A stretch of 64,000 bases of DNA from Bradyrhizobium sp. (GCF_022844465.1 NZ_JALHLP010000002.1:248001-312000), one strand, 5' to 3'; shown: positions 52,437 through 61,730, numbered from the stretch's first letter. Made by a program: numbers and translations. Notes: generated by a model from the letters alone, not told the origin.

Positions 52437-52856
52437 CTAACCTCCGCCATACTCATACGACGAAATCTCAATCAGGCTGCCGTCGGGATCGCGGCAGTAG
52501 ACCGAACGCAGCGTGCCGCGGGCGCCCTGCTTGGCGACCGGGCCTTCTTCGATCGCGACGCCGTTGGCCTTCAGGTGGGCCACCACCTGATCCGGCGTGC
52601 TCGATGTCAGAAAGCACAGATCGTCGCTTCCCGCGGTTTCGTGGTCCGCCGTGAACCACTCGACCTTGTCAGCGTCGCGCGGCCGCACGTTGATCTTCTG
52701 GTTGCCGAACAGCAGCGAGGTCCGCGGCGTCTTGCCCCCGCCGGGATCGAACACCCTGACTTCCATGCCCAGGGTCTTCCGGTACCAATCGGCGGAACGC
52801 GCCACGTCGGCGACGTTGATGACGATATGATCGAGCGCGGTAACCTTGACAGGCAT
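52437..52856 (-). CDS. VOC family protein (glyoxalase/bleomycin-resistance/dioxygenase fold)
   Basis: The 139-residue protein shows the VOC pattern: N-terminal metal His in LDHIVINVADV, WYRKTLGMEV, and C-terminal RDPDGSLIEI with the metal Glu. This is one full betaalphabetabetabeta pair, so it likely works as a dimer. Candidate activities include glyoxalase, dioxygenase and resistance proteins; sequence alone does not decide. It is divergent from the following Bug gene. Confidence 0.9.
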   Translation of the reverse strand: MPVKVTALDHIVINVADVARSADWYRKTLGMEVRVFDPGGGKTPRTSLLFGNQKINVRPRDADKVEWFTADHETAGSDDLCFLTSSTPDQVVAHLKANGVAIEEGPVAKQGARGTLRSVYCRDPDGSLIEISSYEYGGG

Positions 52857-53000
52857 ATCTTGTCCTTCTGTCGCAATCGGCGCGACGCTGTAGCACTGGC
52901 CGCATCGGCGCTTGTTTGTTACAACCTCGCCCTGTTCCGTTCAATGCAACCGCATAGAAATGGACCGGGCGCTGGACCCGGCCGCCAAGGAGAAGCTTTC

Positions 53001-53978
53001 ATGATTTCTCGCCGCACCCTGATCTGCCTGGCCGCGATCGGCCTTTCCACCGCCGCGCCGCTCGGCGGTGCTTCGGCGCAGGACTATCCGACCAGGCCGG
53101 TGCGCTGGGTCGTCGGCTATCCCCCCGGCGGGGCGACCGACATCATCGCGCGGTTGCTCGGACAGCGGCTGTCGGAGCGGCTCGGCCAGCAATTCGTGAT
53201 CGAGAACAAGCCCGGCGCCGGCAACAACATCGCCACCGAGTCGGTGATCAACGCCGAGCCCGACGGCTACACCCTGCTGCTGGTCAATCCTGCGAACTAC
53301 ATCAACGCCTCGCTCTACGCCAATCTGAAGTTCAACGTCATTCGCGACATCGCGCCGGTCGCCGCCTTCAACCGCGTGCCGAACGTGATGACGGTCAATA
53401 AGGACGTGCCGGCCAAGACGGTCGCCGAGTTCATCGCCTATGTGAAGGCCAATCCCGGCAAGGTGAACCTGGCGTCCTCGGGCAACGGCACCTCGGTGCA
53501 TCTGTCCGGCGAAATGTTCATGGCGATGTCCGGCGCCAAGATGCAGCACGTGCCCTATCGCGGCGCGGCGCCCGCGATCACCGACCTGCTTGGCGGCCAG
53601 GTGCAGCTGATTTTCGACAACATGCCCTCCATCCTCCAGCATGTCCGCGCCGGCTCGGTCCGGGCGCTGGCCGTCACCAGCACGGCGCGGTCGTCGCTGT
53701 TGCCTGACGTGCCGGTTCTCGCCGACACCATTCCGGGCTTCGAGGCCAGCGCACTGTTCGGCATGGGCGTCCCGAAGAACACGCCGAAGGCGATCATCGA
53801 CAAGCTGAACAAGGAGGTTAACGCGGTGCTCGCCGAGCCCGCGATCAAGGCGCGCCTGGTCGACCTTGGTGGCGAACCGCTGATCGGTCCGCCGGAAGCG
53901 TTCGCTGCAATGATCGCAGCCGAAACCGAGAAGTGGCGGAAAGTCATCGAGGAAGCCAAGGTCGAGAAAGTACAGTGA
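53001..53978 (+). CDS. Bug-family tripartite tricarboxylate transporter substrate-binding protein
   Basis: The signal peptide (cleavage after GASA) is followed by YPTRPVRWVVGYPPGGATDIIAR and later VPYRGAAPAITDLLGG, the family hallmarks. The ATG at 53001 gives 325 residues, with AAGGAG upstream. As with the copy at 46256, no membrane components are adjacent. The two share family motifs but differ enough that they are not a recent duplication. Confidence 0.94.
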   Translation: MISRRTLICLAAIGLSTAAPLGGASAQDYPTRPVRWVVGYPPGGATDIIARLLGQRLSERLGQQFVIENKPGAGNNIATESVINAEPDGYTLLLVNPANYINASLYANLKFNVIRDIAPVAAFNRVPNVMTVNKDVPAKTVAEFIAYVKANPGKVNLASSGNGTSVHLSGEMFMAMSGAKMQHVPYRGAAPAITDLLGGQVQLIFDNMPSILQHVRAGSVRALAVTSTARSSLLPDVPVLADTIPGFEASALFGMGVPKNTPKAIIDKLNKEVNAVLAEPAIKARLVDLGGEPLIGPPEAFAAMIAAETEKWRKVIEEAKVEKVQ

Positions 53979-54060
53979 TCTTCCTCACGGAACTCTGGCG
54001 CGCCTCCGGTGTTTCTATGGCTGTTTGCGACGCGGCTGTCGTGTCGCGTGAAGGAGATCG

Positions 54061-54315
54061 ATGATGCGTAATGCAATGTTGGCGGCATTGGCGCTGGCAG
54101 CGGCCACGGTCGCGGGCAGCTCGCCTGCGGCGGCCTATGATTATCCCTATTGCCTCCAGGGCCGGGGCATCGGCATTCCCGGCGAGTGCGCGTACAGCAC
54201 GTATGCCCAGTGCATGGCGTCGGCGTCCGGCCGGGCCCTTTATTGCAACGTTAATCCGCGCGTGGCGTTCGGACCGCCACAACAGCGGCGGGTGCGCCCC
54301 CACTGGGAGTATTGA
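54061..54315 (+). CDS. DUF3551 family small secreted protein
   Basis: The 84-residue precursor has a signal peptide ending AAA and the DUF3551 body YDYPYCLQGRG...GECAYSTYAQCMASASGR...YCNVNP, with conserved cysteines. This family is abundant in Bradyrhizobium and has no known role; its Cys content suggests a disulfide-stabilised periplasmic protein. Tandem ATGs at 54061 and 54064 make the exact start uncertain by one codon. Confidence 0.88.
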   Translation: MMRNAMLAALALAAATVAGSSPAAAYDYPYCLQGRGIGIPGECAYSTYAQCMASASGRALYCNVNPRVAFGPPQQRRVRPHWEY

Positions 54316-54373
54316 TCGGCGTTTCGGCCGTGGCGCGGGTTGACACGACCCGAGCCACGGCCAGACTGCGGAC

Positions 54374-55006
54374 ATGCGCATCACGCTTGTCCACGCCCTC
54401 AAGCATTCGATTGCACCGATCGAAGCCTCGTTCGCCCGGTTCTGGCCGGACGCGCGACTGATGAATCTGCTGGACGACAGCCTGTCGGCCGATCTCGCGC
54501 GCGACGGCGGGCTTTCGGATGCCATGACAGCGCGCTTCCTCGGGCTCGGCCGCTACGCCGCCGGCACCGGCGCAGATGCGATCCTGTTCACCTGCTCGGC
54601 GTTCGGTCCCTGCATCGAGGCGGTCGCGCGCGCACACGCGCCGATGCCGGTACTGAAGCCAAACGAGGCGATGATCGAGCAGGCTGCCGCACGTGGCCGC
54701 AAGGTCGGCCTGCTGTCGACATTCGCGCCGACGCTGGTCTCGATGCCGCTGGAATTTCCGGCCTCGGTCCAGGTCATTCCGAAGCTGGCAGAAGGCGCGC
54801 TCGCCGCGCTCGACCGCGGCGACCGCGCCACCCATGACCGGCTGGTGGTGGAGGCATCGCGGCAGCTGCGTGATTGCGACCTGATCGCGCTCGCCCAGTA
54901 CAGCATGGCGCCTGCAGCGGAAATGGTCGCCGAGGCGACCGGGCTCACGGTGCTGACCACGCCGGACAGCGCGGTGCTGAAGCTGAAAAAAATGCTCGGC
55001 GCTTAA
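54374..55006 (+). CDS. Asp/Glu racemase superfamily protein
   Basis: The 210-residue protein has the two-domain racemase pattern with catalytic Cys positions in LFTCSAFGPC and a later conserved segment (LIALAQYSM). The second expected Cys is replaced here by Ala/Gln context, so a true racemase reaction is doubtful. Members of this superfamily include maleate isomerase and hydantoin racemase. It converges with the basic protein gene, overlapping by four bases at the stops. Confidence 0.82.
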   Translation: MRITLVHALKHSIAPIEASFARFWPDARLMNLLDDSLSADLARDGGLSDAMTARFLGLGRYAAGTGADAILFTCSAFGPCIEAVARAHAPMPVLKPNEAMIEQAAARGRKVGLLSTFAPTLVSMPLEFPASVQVIPKLAEGALAALDRGDRATHDRLVVEASRQLRDCDLIALAQYSMAPAAEMVAEATGLTVLTTPDSAVLKLKKMLGA

Positions 55007-55317
55007 GGCTGAATTTCTTTCTTCGCGGCGGGCTTTTTCACGGGCTTCTTGGCCGCTTCCTCAGTCGCGTTCCTGATCGCGCGCGCGTAACTGTCGGCGG
55101 CGTTGTGGGCCGAGTTTTGCAGCCGCTTGGCGGCGGCCGCGCCGAGCGCCATCGTGCTTTTCGCGATCAGCCGGTACTGGTCTCGCGACGCCTTGTCCTT
55201 GGCCTTGGCGGCGCGTGCCATGATCTGGTCGCGCCGCTTCTTGACGGCGGCCATCAGGCTCTTGTTCTGCGCCTTGGCGATTTGCCGGATGACGGCGTCG
55301 AGATCGGCTTCAGCCAT
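55003..55317 (-). CDS. small basic protein with Lys/Ala/Pro-rich tail
   Basis: The 104-residue protein is helical and highly basic, ending KKPVKKPAAKKEIQP. The tail resembles histone H1-like or ribosome-associated basic tails. The N-terminal 85 residues have no motif I recognise. It lies between the racemase-like gene and tRNA-Arg. The function is unknown; binding to nucleic acid is only an inference from charge. Confidence 0.7.
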   Translation of the reverse strand: MAEADLDAVIRQIAKAQNKSLMAAVKKRRDQIMARAAKAKDKASRDQYRLIAKSTMALGAAAAKRLQNSAHNAADSYARAIRNATEEAAKKPVKKPAAKKEIQP

Positions 55318-55431
55318 GATGGATCACTCTTGATGGATCGCGGTTGTGATGGATCACGCTTGCGGCGCCGCTGCGACGGTTGTTGATCTCGTTAGTTGCT
55401 GGCTGTTGGCGTTCGCAGTCTTGTAACGACT

Positions 55432-55508
55432 TGGCGCACCCGACACGATTCGAACGTGTGACCTTTGCCTTCGGAGGGCAACGCTCTATCCAGCTGAGCT
55501 ACGGGTGC
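55432..55508 (-). tRNA. tRNA-Arg(CCG)
   Basis: The cloverleaf closes cleanly: acceptor GCACCCG/CGGGTGC, D-arm GCTC/GAGC, anticodon stem TTGCC/GGCAA around the loop CTCCGAA, and T-arm ACACG/CGTGT with TTCGAAT. The anticodon is CCG, reading CGG as arginine. CCA is encoded at the 3' end. Confidence 0.96.
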
Positions 55509-55716
55509 AACGGGGGTTCATTTAGCCGATTGGCCGGGTGGCGGCAACGGCCAGTTGGGGGCTTCGACCTGCGTAGCACGACCTGACGTGGTGACCCGCC
55601 TGACCGGTGATCGAATCTCCCGCCCGCGATGAATCGTGGGCAGAAGACCAATCCTTCCGGTCGGGAAGTTTCGAGGCATCTCGCTCGGTTTCGCTGAAGT
55701 CCCGCCTGAAGCGTCC

Positions 55717-55986
55717 TCAGCAGCGGCCCTGCTTCCAGAGGCCGGGAGGGCAGCCGCGTCCACGCCAGCCAACCTTGCGGCCCCGGCTCCATCCAAAGGC
55801 CTTGTGGCCGCCACCGCGTTTCCAGCCATGGCCGCGGCCACGTCCGTGCCCGCCCTTGATCTCGATCGTATCCGACGCCAATGCGGCGTTGAGAGTTCGC
55901 GTGTCGATGCCCGAGGGAAGCGCCGATGCCTGCGTCGCGAACCCGAGCGGCAACGTGACTAACAGTCCGAACAGAAGTTTCTTCAT
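55717..55986 (-). CDS. small secreted Gly/Arg/His-rich protein with CPPG end
   Basis: The 89-residue precursor has a signal peptide (about 22 residues, ending QASA). The mature part begins LPSGIDTRTLN and then becomes Gly/Arg/Lys/His-rich (GGHGRGRGHGWKRGGGHK) before a final GCPPGLWKQGRC. The His/Gly content could bind metals, and the two Cys may form a disulfide. I recognise no family. It is divergent from the patatin gene. Confidence 0.7.
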   Translation of the reverse strand: MKKLLFGLLVTLPLGFATQASALPSGIDTRTLNAALASDTIEIKGGHGRGRGHGWKRGGGHKAFGWSRGRKVGWRGRGCPPGLWKQGRC

Positions 55987-56215
55987 GTTGGCTCTCTTTC
56001 CATGGGTGGGGCTGTCGTCAACAGGAGTGCGCCGCGAAGGTTCCGGCGAGATGGATATCGCAAGGCTCTTAGAGGCCAATCTGGGCCTCAATGCGCCCGA
56101 TGCCGGAAGCCGGCTCAACCGAGCTCGCGGCAACGGCCGGACAGGGCTTGAAACGGCTTATATCGCTCGCCGCACGCCCCGCGCAGCGCTAACATGGCGG
56201 GTGAAATCGAACCTG

Positions 56216-58123
56216 ATGTCGCCAATGAGTGAACCTAGTCCGACGCTTGGGTGGGGAAACGTGATGGAGGACTTCGCGCTGCTGCGAACGCTCAGTCCGG
56301 AGCAGCGGCTGAAGGCCTTCAACGCCATGGTTCGTCAGGACCTCGTGCGCGGCGAGATGCTGGTCGCGCAGGGCGGCCCGTCGAACGCCCTGTTCATGGT
56401 GCTGCATGGCGCGCTGGCGGTGCGCCGCAGCGGCGACGTCGAGCCGCTCGCCGAGCTTCGCGCCGGCGAACTGGTGGGCGAAATCGGCTTCTTCGCCAAT
56501 ATCCCGCGCACCGCCGACGTGATCGCCATTCGCGACACCAGCGTCATGGTGCTGACCCGCGCGGCCTACCAGAAGCTCGCCGAGGAAGCGCCCGCCGTCG
56601 TCGAGGCGCTGCTGGCGGCGCTGGCGCGGCGGTTCGCCAGGGAAACCGCGCGGCTGACGCCGGTGCGCGCGCTGCCGAAGGCGCGGACGGTGGCCTTGAT
56701 CGAGGGTGGTTTCGAACCGTTACCGGCCGCGTTCGATTCCCGGATGCGCGAGGGCCTGGCCGCGGTCGGCGCCGAGATCGTCGATTCCGCGCGGCTGCGG
56801 GCGATGTTTCCCCGGCGCGAACTCGATGCGCCCGAGGTCACCGAGTGGCTCAACAAGCTCGAGCACGTCGCCCCGCTGGTGGTTTACCTCGCCGGGCGCG
56901 AGGCCTCGGTGTGGGCGCGCAAGGCGGTGCGCCAGGCCGACATGGTGGTGCTCGCCTGCCGCGGCGAGGCGCCCGCGGGGGCGTTGACGGAGCTCGAAGC
57001 GTTCGCCTGCGAAGTTCATCCGGCGGCGGCGCGGCGTCTTGTTCGCGTTCACGACCAGCGCCGCGGCGAAGTCAGCGGCACCGCGGCCTGGCTGGCGCGG
57101 CTGCCGGTCTTCATGCACCACCATGTTGCGCTGGAAGACCAGCTCGACATCGACAGCCTGATCCGGTTCCTGTCCGGCCGGGCCATCGGGTTCGTCGCCG
57201 CCGGCGGCGGCAGCCTTGGCACGGCGCATGTCGGAATCTACAAGGCGTTTCGCGAGCGCGGCGCGATGTTCGACATCTTTGTCGGCACCAGCGTCGGCTC
57301 GGCGATGGCGGCGGGGTTCGCCAAGAACCTTGAGGCCGAACATCTCGAACAGGGCACCCACGAGATCTTCGTCCGCAGCCGCAGCCTGCGGCGGCCGACC
57401 TGGCCGCGCTATTCGCTGCTGGACCACAAGGCGTTCGATCGCGCGCTGGCCGAGCAATATGGCCGCGACTGCCGGATCGAGGATTGCTGGCGGCCGTTCG
57501 CGGCGGTCGCAACCAATCTTTCGACCCATAATCTCGAATTGATCCGCACCGGCCTGCTCTGGCAGGCGGTGCGCGCCTCGAGCGCGATCCCCGGGCTGTT
57601 GCCGCCGTTCTACACGAGCGAGGGCGCGATGCTGGTCGATGGCTGCCTGATCGACAACGTCCCGCTGGCGCCGATGCATCAGCTCAAGAGCGGGCCCAAC
57701 CTGGTCGTGCATTTCGGCGAGCCGGCGGCCGAGATGTTCGATGTCGACTACGACGCGCTGCCCGGACGGCTTGAGCTGATCGCGGCGATGCTGACCCCGT
57801 TCCGCAAGAAGTTGCTGCCGGCGGCGCCGAGCGCGGTCAACGTGTTGTGGCGCAGCCTGGTGGCGCACCAGCGCTACGATACGCTGCCGGCCGGGCCTTC
57901 CGACGCGGTGATGCGGCCGCCGGTGCCCGACGGCATCGACGTGACGGATTTCGACCTCCATACCGAGATTTTCGACGCGTCCTACCTGTGGGCCCGGCAG
58001 GCCATCACGGCGCTGGAGGCGGCGGGCCATCCGGCCATCGCGGCGATACTCGCCACCGGAAATTCGGCGCCAGGCCGGACGCACCGTGTCGCCGAAACGC
58101 CGCACCATGCACTGTCCGGCTGA
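56216..58123 (+). CDS. cyclic nucleotide-binding domain/patatin phospholipase (NTE/RssA-like)
   Basis: The N-terminal 140 or so residues form a cNMP-binding domain (GEMLVAQGGPSNALFMVLHGALAV, ELVGEIGFFANIPRTADV). After a linker, a patatin domain follows: oxyanion hole GGGSLG, nucleophile elbow GTSVGS and the catalytic Asp motif VDGCLIDNVP. This is the layout of neuropathy-target-esterase-type phospholipases. The ATG at 56216 gives 635 residues; 56225 is an alternative. The oxyanion loop lacks the usual Arg. Binding of cAMP is inferred and not shown. Confidence 0.92.
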   Translation: MSPMSEPSPTLGWGNVMEDFALLRTLSPEQRLKAFNAMVRQDLVRGEMLVAQGGPSNALFMVLHGALAVRRSGDVEPLAELRAGELVGEIGFFANIPRTADVIAIRDTSVMVLTRAAYQKLAEEAPAVVEALLAALARRFARETARLTPVRALPKARTVALIEGGFEPLPAAFDSRMREGLAAVGAEIVDSARLRAMFPRRELDAPEVTEWLNKLEHVAPLVVYLAGREASVWARKAVRQADMVVLACRGEAPAGALTELEAFACEVHPAAARRLVRVHDQRRGEVSGTAAWLARLPVFMHHHVALEDQLDIDSLIRFLSGRAIGFVAAGGGSLGTAHVGIYKAFRERGAMFDIFVGTSVGSAMAAGFAKNLEAEHLEQGTHEIFVRSRSLRRPTWPRYSLLDHKAFDRALAEQYGRDCRIEDCWRPFAAVATNLSTHNLELIRTGLLWQAVRASSAIPGLLPPFYTSEGAMLVDGCLIDNVPLAPMHQLKSGPNLVVHFGEPAAEMFDVDYDALPGRLELIAAMLTPFRKKLLPAAPSAVNVLWRSLVAHQRYDTLPAGPSDAVMRPPVPDGIDVTDFDLHTEIFDASYLWARQAITALEAAGHPAIAAILATGNSAPGRTHRVAETPHHALSG

Positions 58124-58294
58124 GTTTGGCAGGGCGTCGGGACGCCGGCCAGGCGACGTGACACGGAGCCTGGGATGAATAGACGACGGCGGCGGCAGGA
58201 AACGCCGGTTCGCCGCGCCAAAAAACTGATCCGTTGTCGTCAATTGATGCTAGTCTTCGCCCGTTGATCTTCTCGCCATCGATGGGGACGTGCG

Positions 58295-58774
58295 ATGTAT
58301 AAGAAGGTTCTTCTGGCCTATGACGGCTCGGTCGAGGGCCGGCGCGCGTTGCGGGAGGGCGCGAAACTCGCGCAGCTCTGCGGCGCCGAGGTTTTCCTGC
58401 TGGCGGTGGTCGAGGTTTCCTCGATCATGACGCCCGAGGCCGGGTTGACGATCCCGATCGAACTGCAAACCGAAGACTACAGGTCGATCCTGAACGAGGG
58501 CGCCGAGCGCCTCAGGGCGCTGGGGTTCTCGCCGACCTCGCGATTGGAGGTCGGCGACGCCGGGCAGAAGATTGCCGAGGTCGCCGAGGAAATCGGCGCG
58601 CATCTGGTCGTGGTCGGGCATCGCCCGCAGGGGACGCTGGCGCGCTGGTTCGGTTCGATCGGCAGCTATCTCGTCAAGCGCCTGCGCTGCAGCGTGCTGG
58701 TGGCGCAGACCGAGATCAGCGATGCCGAGTTCGAGCGCTTGAAGCCGCCGGCCGAGCAGGCGGCCTTGCGCTAA
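58295..58774 (+). CDS. universal stress protein UspA family
   Basis: The 159-residue protein has the USP fold and an N-terminal ILLAYDGS-type start (VLLAYDGSVEGRRALREGAKLA). Near the end it has the VGHRPQGTLARWFGSIGSYLVKRLRCSVLV segment, which keeps part of the Gly pattern for ATP binding. It follows the patatin gene on the same strand but with a gap of 170 bases. Function: general stress survival, inferred from the family. Confidence 0.92.
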   Translation: MYKKVLLAYDGSVEGRRALREGAKLAQLCGAEVFLLAVVEVSSIMTPEAGLTIPIELQTEDYRSILNEGAERLRALGFSPTSRLEVGDAGQKIAEVAEEIGAHLVVVGHRPQGTLARWFGSIGSYLVKRLRCSVLVAQTEISDAEFERLKPPAEQAALR

Positions 58775-58798
58775 GCCGCCTGTTGACCTCGCCGCCGG

Positions 58799-59203
58799 CT
58801 ATGCCGGCACGATGATCTTGCCGATCGGCCAAAGCGCTATTCCGGCGAGCTTCAGGTGCGCCCAGGCAAAGGGAATCCCGACAATCGTCACGGCCAGCAC
58901 GACCGCCGTGACGACATGCCCGAGCGCCAGCCACCATCCCGCCAGCACCAGCCAGATGATGTTGCCGATCAGGCCGAGCGGTCCGGTGCCGATGTCTTCC
59001 TGCCCGGTATAGGCGTCGCGCGCCACCGCCGTGAAGCCGAACGGGAATAAAGTGTAGGCGGCGATGTTGAAAGCGGCGCGCGCCCAGGGAATCCCGATGA
59101 TCGTGATCGCCATGACGACGGCGGCGACCAGCCAGCCGAACGCCATCCACGCGCCGCCAAGCACGATCCAGAGGATGTTGAGCAGCAGCGAGACCGGTGA
59201 CAT
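58799..59203 (-). CDS. YccF-domain membrane protein
   Basis: The 134-residue protein has two similar YccF units (each about 50 residues: LLLNILWIVLGGAWMAF... and LIGNIIWLVLAGWWLAL...), each followed by the GIP motif (TIIGIPWARAA; TIVGIPFAWAHLKL). Each unit holds two membrane helices. The family function is not established. The ATG at 59203 is chosen because an upstream start would add a hydrophilic Trp/Pro-rich stretch. Confidence 0.88.
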   Translation of the reverse strand: MSPVSLLLNILWIVLGGAWMAFGWLVAAVVMAITIIGIPWARAAFNIAAYTLFPFGFTAVARDAYTGQEDIGTGPLGLIGNIIWLVLAGWWLALGHVVTAVVLAVTIVGIPFAWAHLKLAGIALWPIGKIIVPA

Positions 59204-59377
59204 GGCTGTTTTCCCCATCTTTGGCCAAGGAGACGGCCAAGGCACTGCCAAGGCAACACATAAAGTTCGAAGCCGTTCCGGACGGCCTCGGGCCGAACCC
59301 GATTGCCGTGCGCCCGATAGAAGCTAGACTGCTTTCCAGCACGATCAAGTGACAGGCGTTCACAAGGAGAAGCGTTC

Positions 59378-60460
59378 ATGCGTCCGCTCGAATTCGGCTG
59401 GTATCTGCCCACGCATGGCGACACAACGGCCTATGGCCTGGCCGAGGCGCAGATCCCGGGTTCGCGCGAATTGTGCGAGCGCGTGGTGGCGGCGGCGGAA
59501 AAGGCCGGATTCGAGTATTTGCTGATCCCGGTCGGCTCGGTGTGCTGGGAGGCATGGATCACCGGCGCGTTCATGGCGGCGCGTTCGTCCAGCATCAAGC
59601 CGCTGATCGCGGCGCGGCCCGGCTACATCAATCCGGTGCTGCTCGCCAAGATGATCGCGACCTTCGACCAGATGTCGGGCGGCCGCATCTGCATCAACCT
59701 GATCGCCGGCCAGAACGAGAGCGAGGTCGAAGGCGAGGGCGTGCGCTATCCCAAGGAGGAGCGCTACGAACTGATGGAGGAGGAAGTCTCGATCCTCAAG
59801 GCACTGTGGACCGCGCGCGGCCCCGTGAATTTCCAGGGCAAGTATCACACGCTGTCCGGCGCCCACATCAAGCCGCGCCCGCTTCAGCAGCCGTTTCCAA
59901 GATTCTACCTCGGCGGCGGCTCGCGCCAGGCCTGGGAATTGTCGGCCAGACATTCCGACGTGCATCTGTTCTGGGGCGATCTGCCGGACAGGATCGCTTC
60001 GAACATTGCCGATATCAGGCAGATGGCGCGGGCGCATGGCCGCGAAAACGATATCGGCTTCGGCATGCGGCTGCAGGTGATCTGCCGCGAGAATGAAGCC
60101 GACGCGTGGGCCGCCGCCGATCAACTGGTGCGCCACGCCACCGAGCGGCAGAAGCAGGAGATCAAGACGCTATACACCAGGTCGGAGGCGAACCGGCGGG
60201 TGCAGGAACTCGCCCGCGAGCATGGCGATCTCCTGCTGCCGCATTTGTGGACCGGCATCACCAAGGTCCGCCCCGGCGCCGGCATCGCCGTGGTCGGCAA
60301 TCCCGCGCAATGCGCCGACACGCTGCAGCGGTTCATCGACGCCGGCTGCCATTCCTTCTGCCTGTCCGGCTATCTGCATGACGAGGAGGCCGAGCGTTTC
60401 GGCCGCCTGGTTCGCCCGATCCTGGCCGAAAACAACCGCGGCCGGTGGGCGGCGGCTTGA
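59378..60460 (+). CDS. LLM-class flavin-dependent oxidoreductase (SsuD-like)
   Basis: The 360-residue TIM-barrel protein has the bacterial luciferase-like pattern: FGWYLPTHGD start, MIATFDQMSGGRICINLIAGQ core and RYELMEEEVSILKALW. It resembles alkanesulfonate monooxygenase SsuD, which uses reduced FMN. No sulfonate ABC transporter or FMN reductase (SsuE) gene is adjacent, so the substrate is unproven. It stands 30 bases ahead of a small secreted protein gene. Confidence 0.92.
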   Translation: MRPLEFGWYLPTHGDTTAYGLAEAQIPGSRELCERVVAAAEKAGFEYLLIPVGSVCWEAWITGAFMAARSSSIKPLIAARPGYINPVLLAKMIATFDQMSGGRICINLIAGQNESEVEGEGVRYPKEERYELMEEEVSILKALWTARGPVNFQGKYHTLSGAHIKPRPLQQPFPRFYLGGGSRQAWELSARHSDVHLFWGDLPDRIASNIADIRQMARAHGRENDIGFGMRLQVICRENEADAWAAADQLVRHATERQKQEIKTLYTRSEANRRVQELAREHGDLLLPHLWTGITKVRPGAGIAVVGNPAQCADTLQRFIDAGCHSFCLSGYLHDEEAERFGRLVRPILAENNRGRWAAA

Positions 60461-60489
60461 CGATCGCACCAATGGGAGGAGAAGTCCCG

Positions 60490-60819
60490 ATGCCCGCGCG
60501 CCTGCTTGTCGCCCTCACCATCATCTCGCTGGCGCTGCAAACCGGCATCGCTCGCGCCGACGCCATCGACGGCGAGTGGTGCAGCACCGACGGCATGCGG
60601 ATGTCGATCAGCGGCGAAAAGATCACGACGCCGGGCGGCAACAGCATCCTGGGCAATTACAGCCGTCACGCCTTTGACTACGTCGTGCCGGCAGGCGAGC
60701 GCGGTTCGGGCGAAATCGTCAGCATCATCCTGCGCAGCGAATACCTCGCGATGTCGCGCCAGGGTGCGGTTGATGGTCCGCTGCGGGAGTGGCGGCGCTG
60801 CAAGGAATCCATCAGCTGA
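60490..60819 (+). CDS. small secreted protein, unknown function
   Basis: The 109-residue precursor has a signal peptide (cleavage after ARA) and a compact mature domain with two Cys (GEWCSTDGMRMSISG and REWRRCKE) that probably form a disulfide. The strand-like pattern suggests a small beta-barrel. GGAGGAG lies nine bases before the ATG. It is placed between the LLM oxidoreductase and the SDR on the same strand, so the three may be one operon. I recognise no family. Confidence 0.75.
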   Translation: MPARLLVALTIISLALQTGIARADAIDGEWCSTDGMRMSISGEKITTPGGNSILGNYSRHAFDYVVPAGERGSGEIVSIILRSEYLAMSRQGAVDGPLREWRRCKESIS

Positions 60820-60878
60820 GGCCGCAACGCGCCAGGTTGTTCCTTTGACACCGGGCGATCAACAAAAGGGAAGAGCAC

Positions 60879-61721
60879 ATGGGACGGTTGGACGGCAAGG
60901 TGGCGGTCATTACCGGCGCGACCAGCGGCATCGGATGGCACACCGCGGAAATCTTCGTCGCCGAGGGCGCCAGGGTCGTGATCGCCGGGCGGCGCGCGCC
61001 GGAAGGCGAGGCGCTGGCCAAAAAACTCGGGCCGGCCTGCATCTTTCGCCAGACCGACGTTACGGTCGAGGCGCAGGTCCGGGCGCTGATCGCGCTGTCG
61101 GTGGAGAAATTCGGCCGTATCGACTGCCTGTTCAACAACGCCGGCGGCCCGGCGCAGACCGGCGGCATCGAGCGCCTTGAGGTCGAGCGCTTCGACGCCG
61201 CGATGGCAACGCTGGTGCGCAGCGTGATGCTCGGCATGAAACACGCAGCCCCTCATATGCGCAAGCAGGGTTCGGGCAGCATTATCAACAACGGCAGCAT
61301 CGCCGGCCGGCTGGCCGGGTTTTCGTCGTCGATGGTCTACAGCGCGGCCAAAGCCGCCGTCATCCACCTGACCAAATGCGTGGCGATGGAGCTTGGCGAA
61401 TCCAATATCCGCGTCAATTCGATTTCGCCCGGCGCGATCGCCACCGGCATCTTCGGCAAGGCGCTCGGCCTGTCGGTGGAGGCCGCCGAAAAAACCCCGG
61501 CGGTGATGCGCGAGGTCTACAAGGCGGCGCAGCCGATTCCGCGCGCCGGACTGCCGGAAGACATCGCGCACGCCGCGGTGTTTCTCGCCAGCGACGAATC
61601 CTCCTTCGTCAACGGCCACGATCTGGTGGTCGACGGCGCGATGACCGGCGGCCGCAACTGGAGCCAGCAGCAGCAAGGCTATGTCGCCCTGCGCAAGGCG
61701 TTCGACCAGGGCGCGGGGTAG
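60879..61721 (+). CDS. short-chain dehydrogenase/reductase (SDR)
   Basis: The Rossmann nucleotide-binding motif TGATSGIG is at the N-terminus, the NNAGG stretch follows, the catalytic Ser lies in NNGSIAG and the YxxxK motif is YSAAK. The 280-residue length is typical of the classical SDR family. The C-terminal substrate region is unusual (KALGLSVEAAEKTPAVMREVY), so the substrate is open. The gene follows the LLM and small secreted protein genes. Confidence 0.93.
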   Translation: MGRLDGKVAVITGATSGIGWHTAEIFVAEGARVVIAGRRAPEGEALAKKLGPACIFRQTDVTVEAQVRALIALSVEKFGRIDCLFNNAGGPAQTGGIERLEVERFDAAMATLVRSVMLGMKHAAPHMRKQGSGSIINNGSIAGRLAGFSSSMVYSAAKAAVIHLTKCVAMELGESNIRVNSISPGAIATGIFGKALGLSVEAAEKTPAVMREVYKAAQPIPRAGLPEDIAHAAVFLASDESSFVNGHDLVVDGAMTGGRNWSQQQQGYVALRKAFDQGAG

Positions 61722-61730
61722 GCGGTAGCC

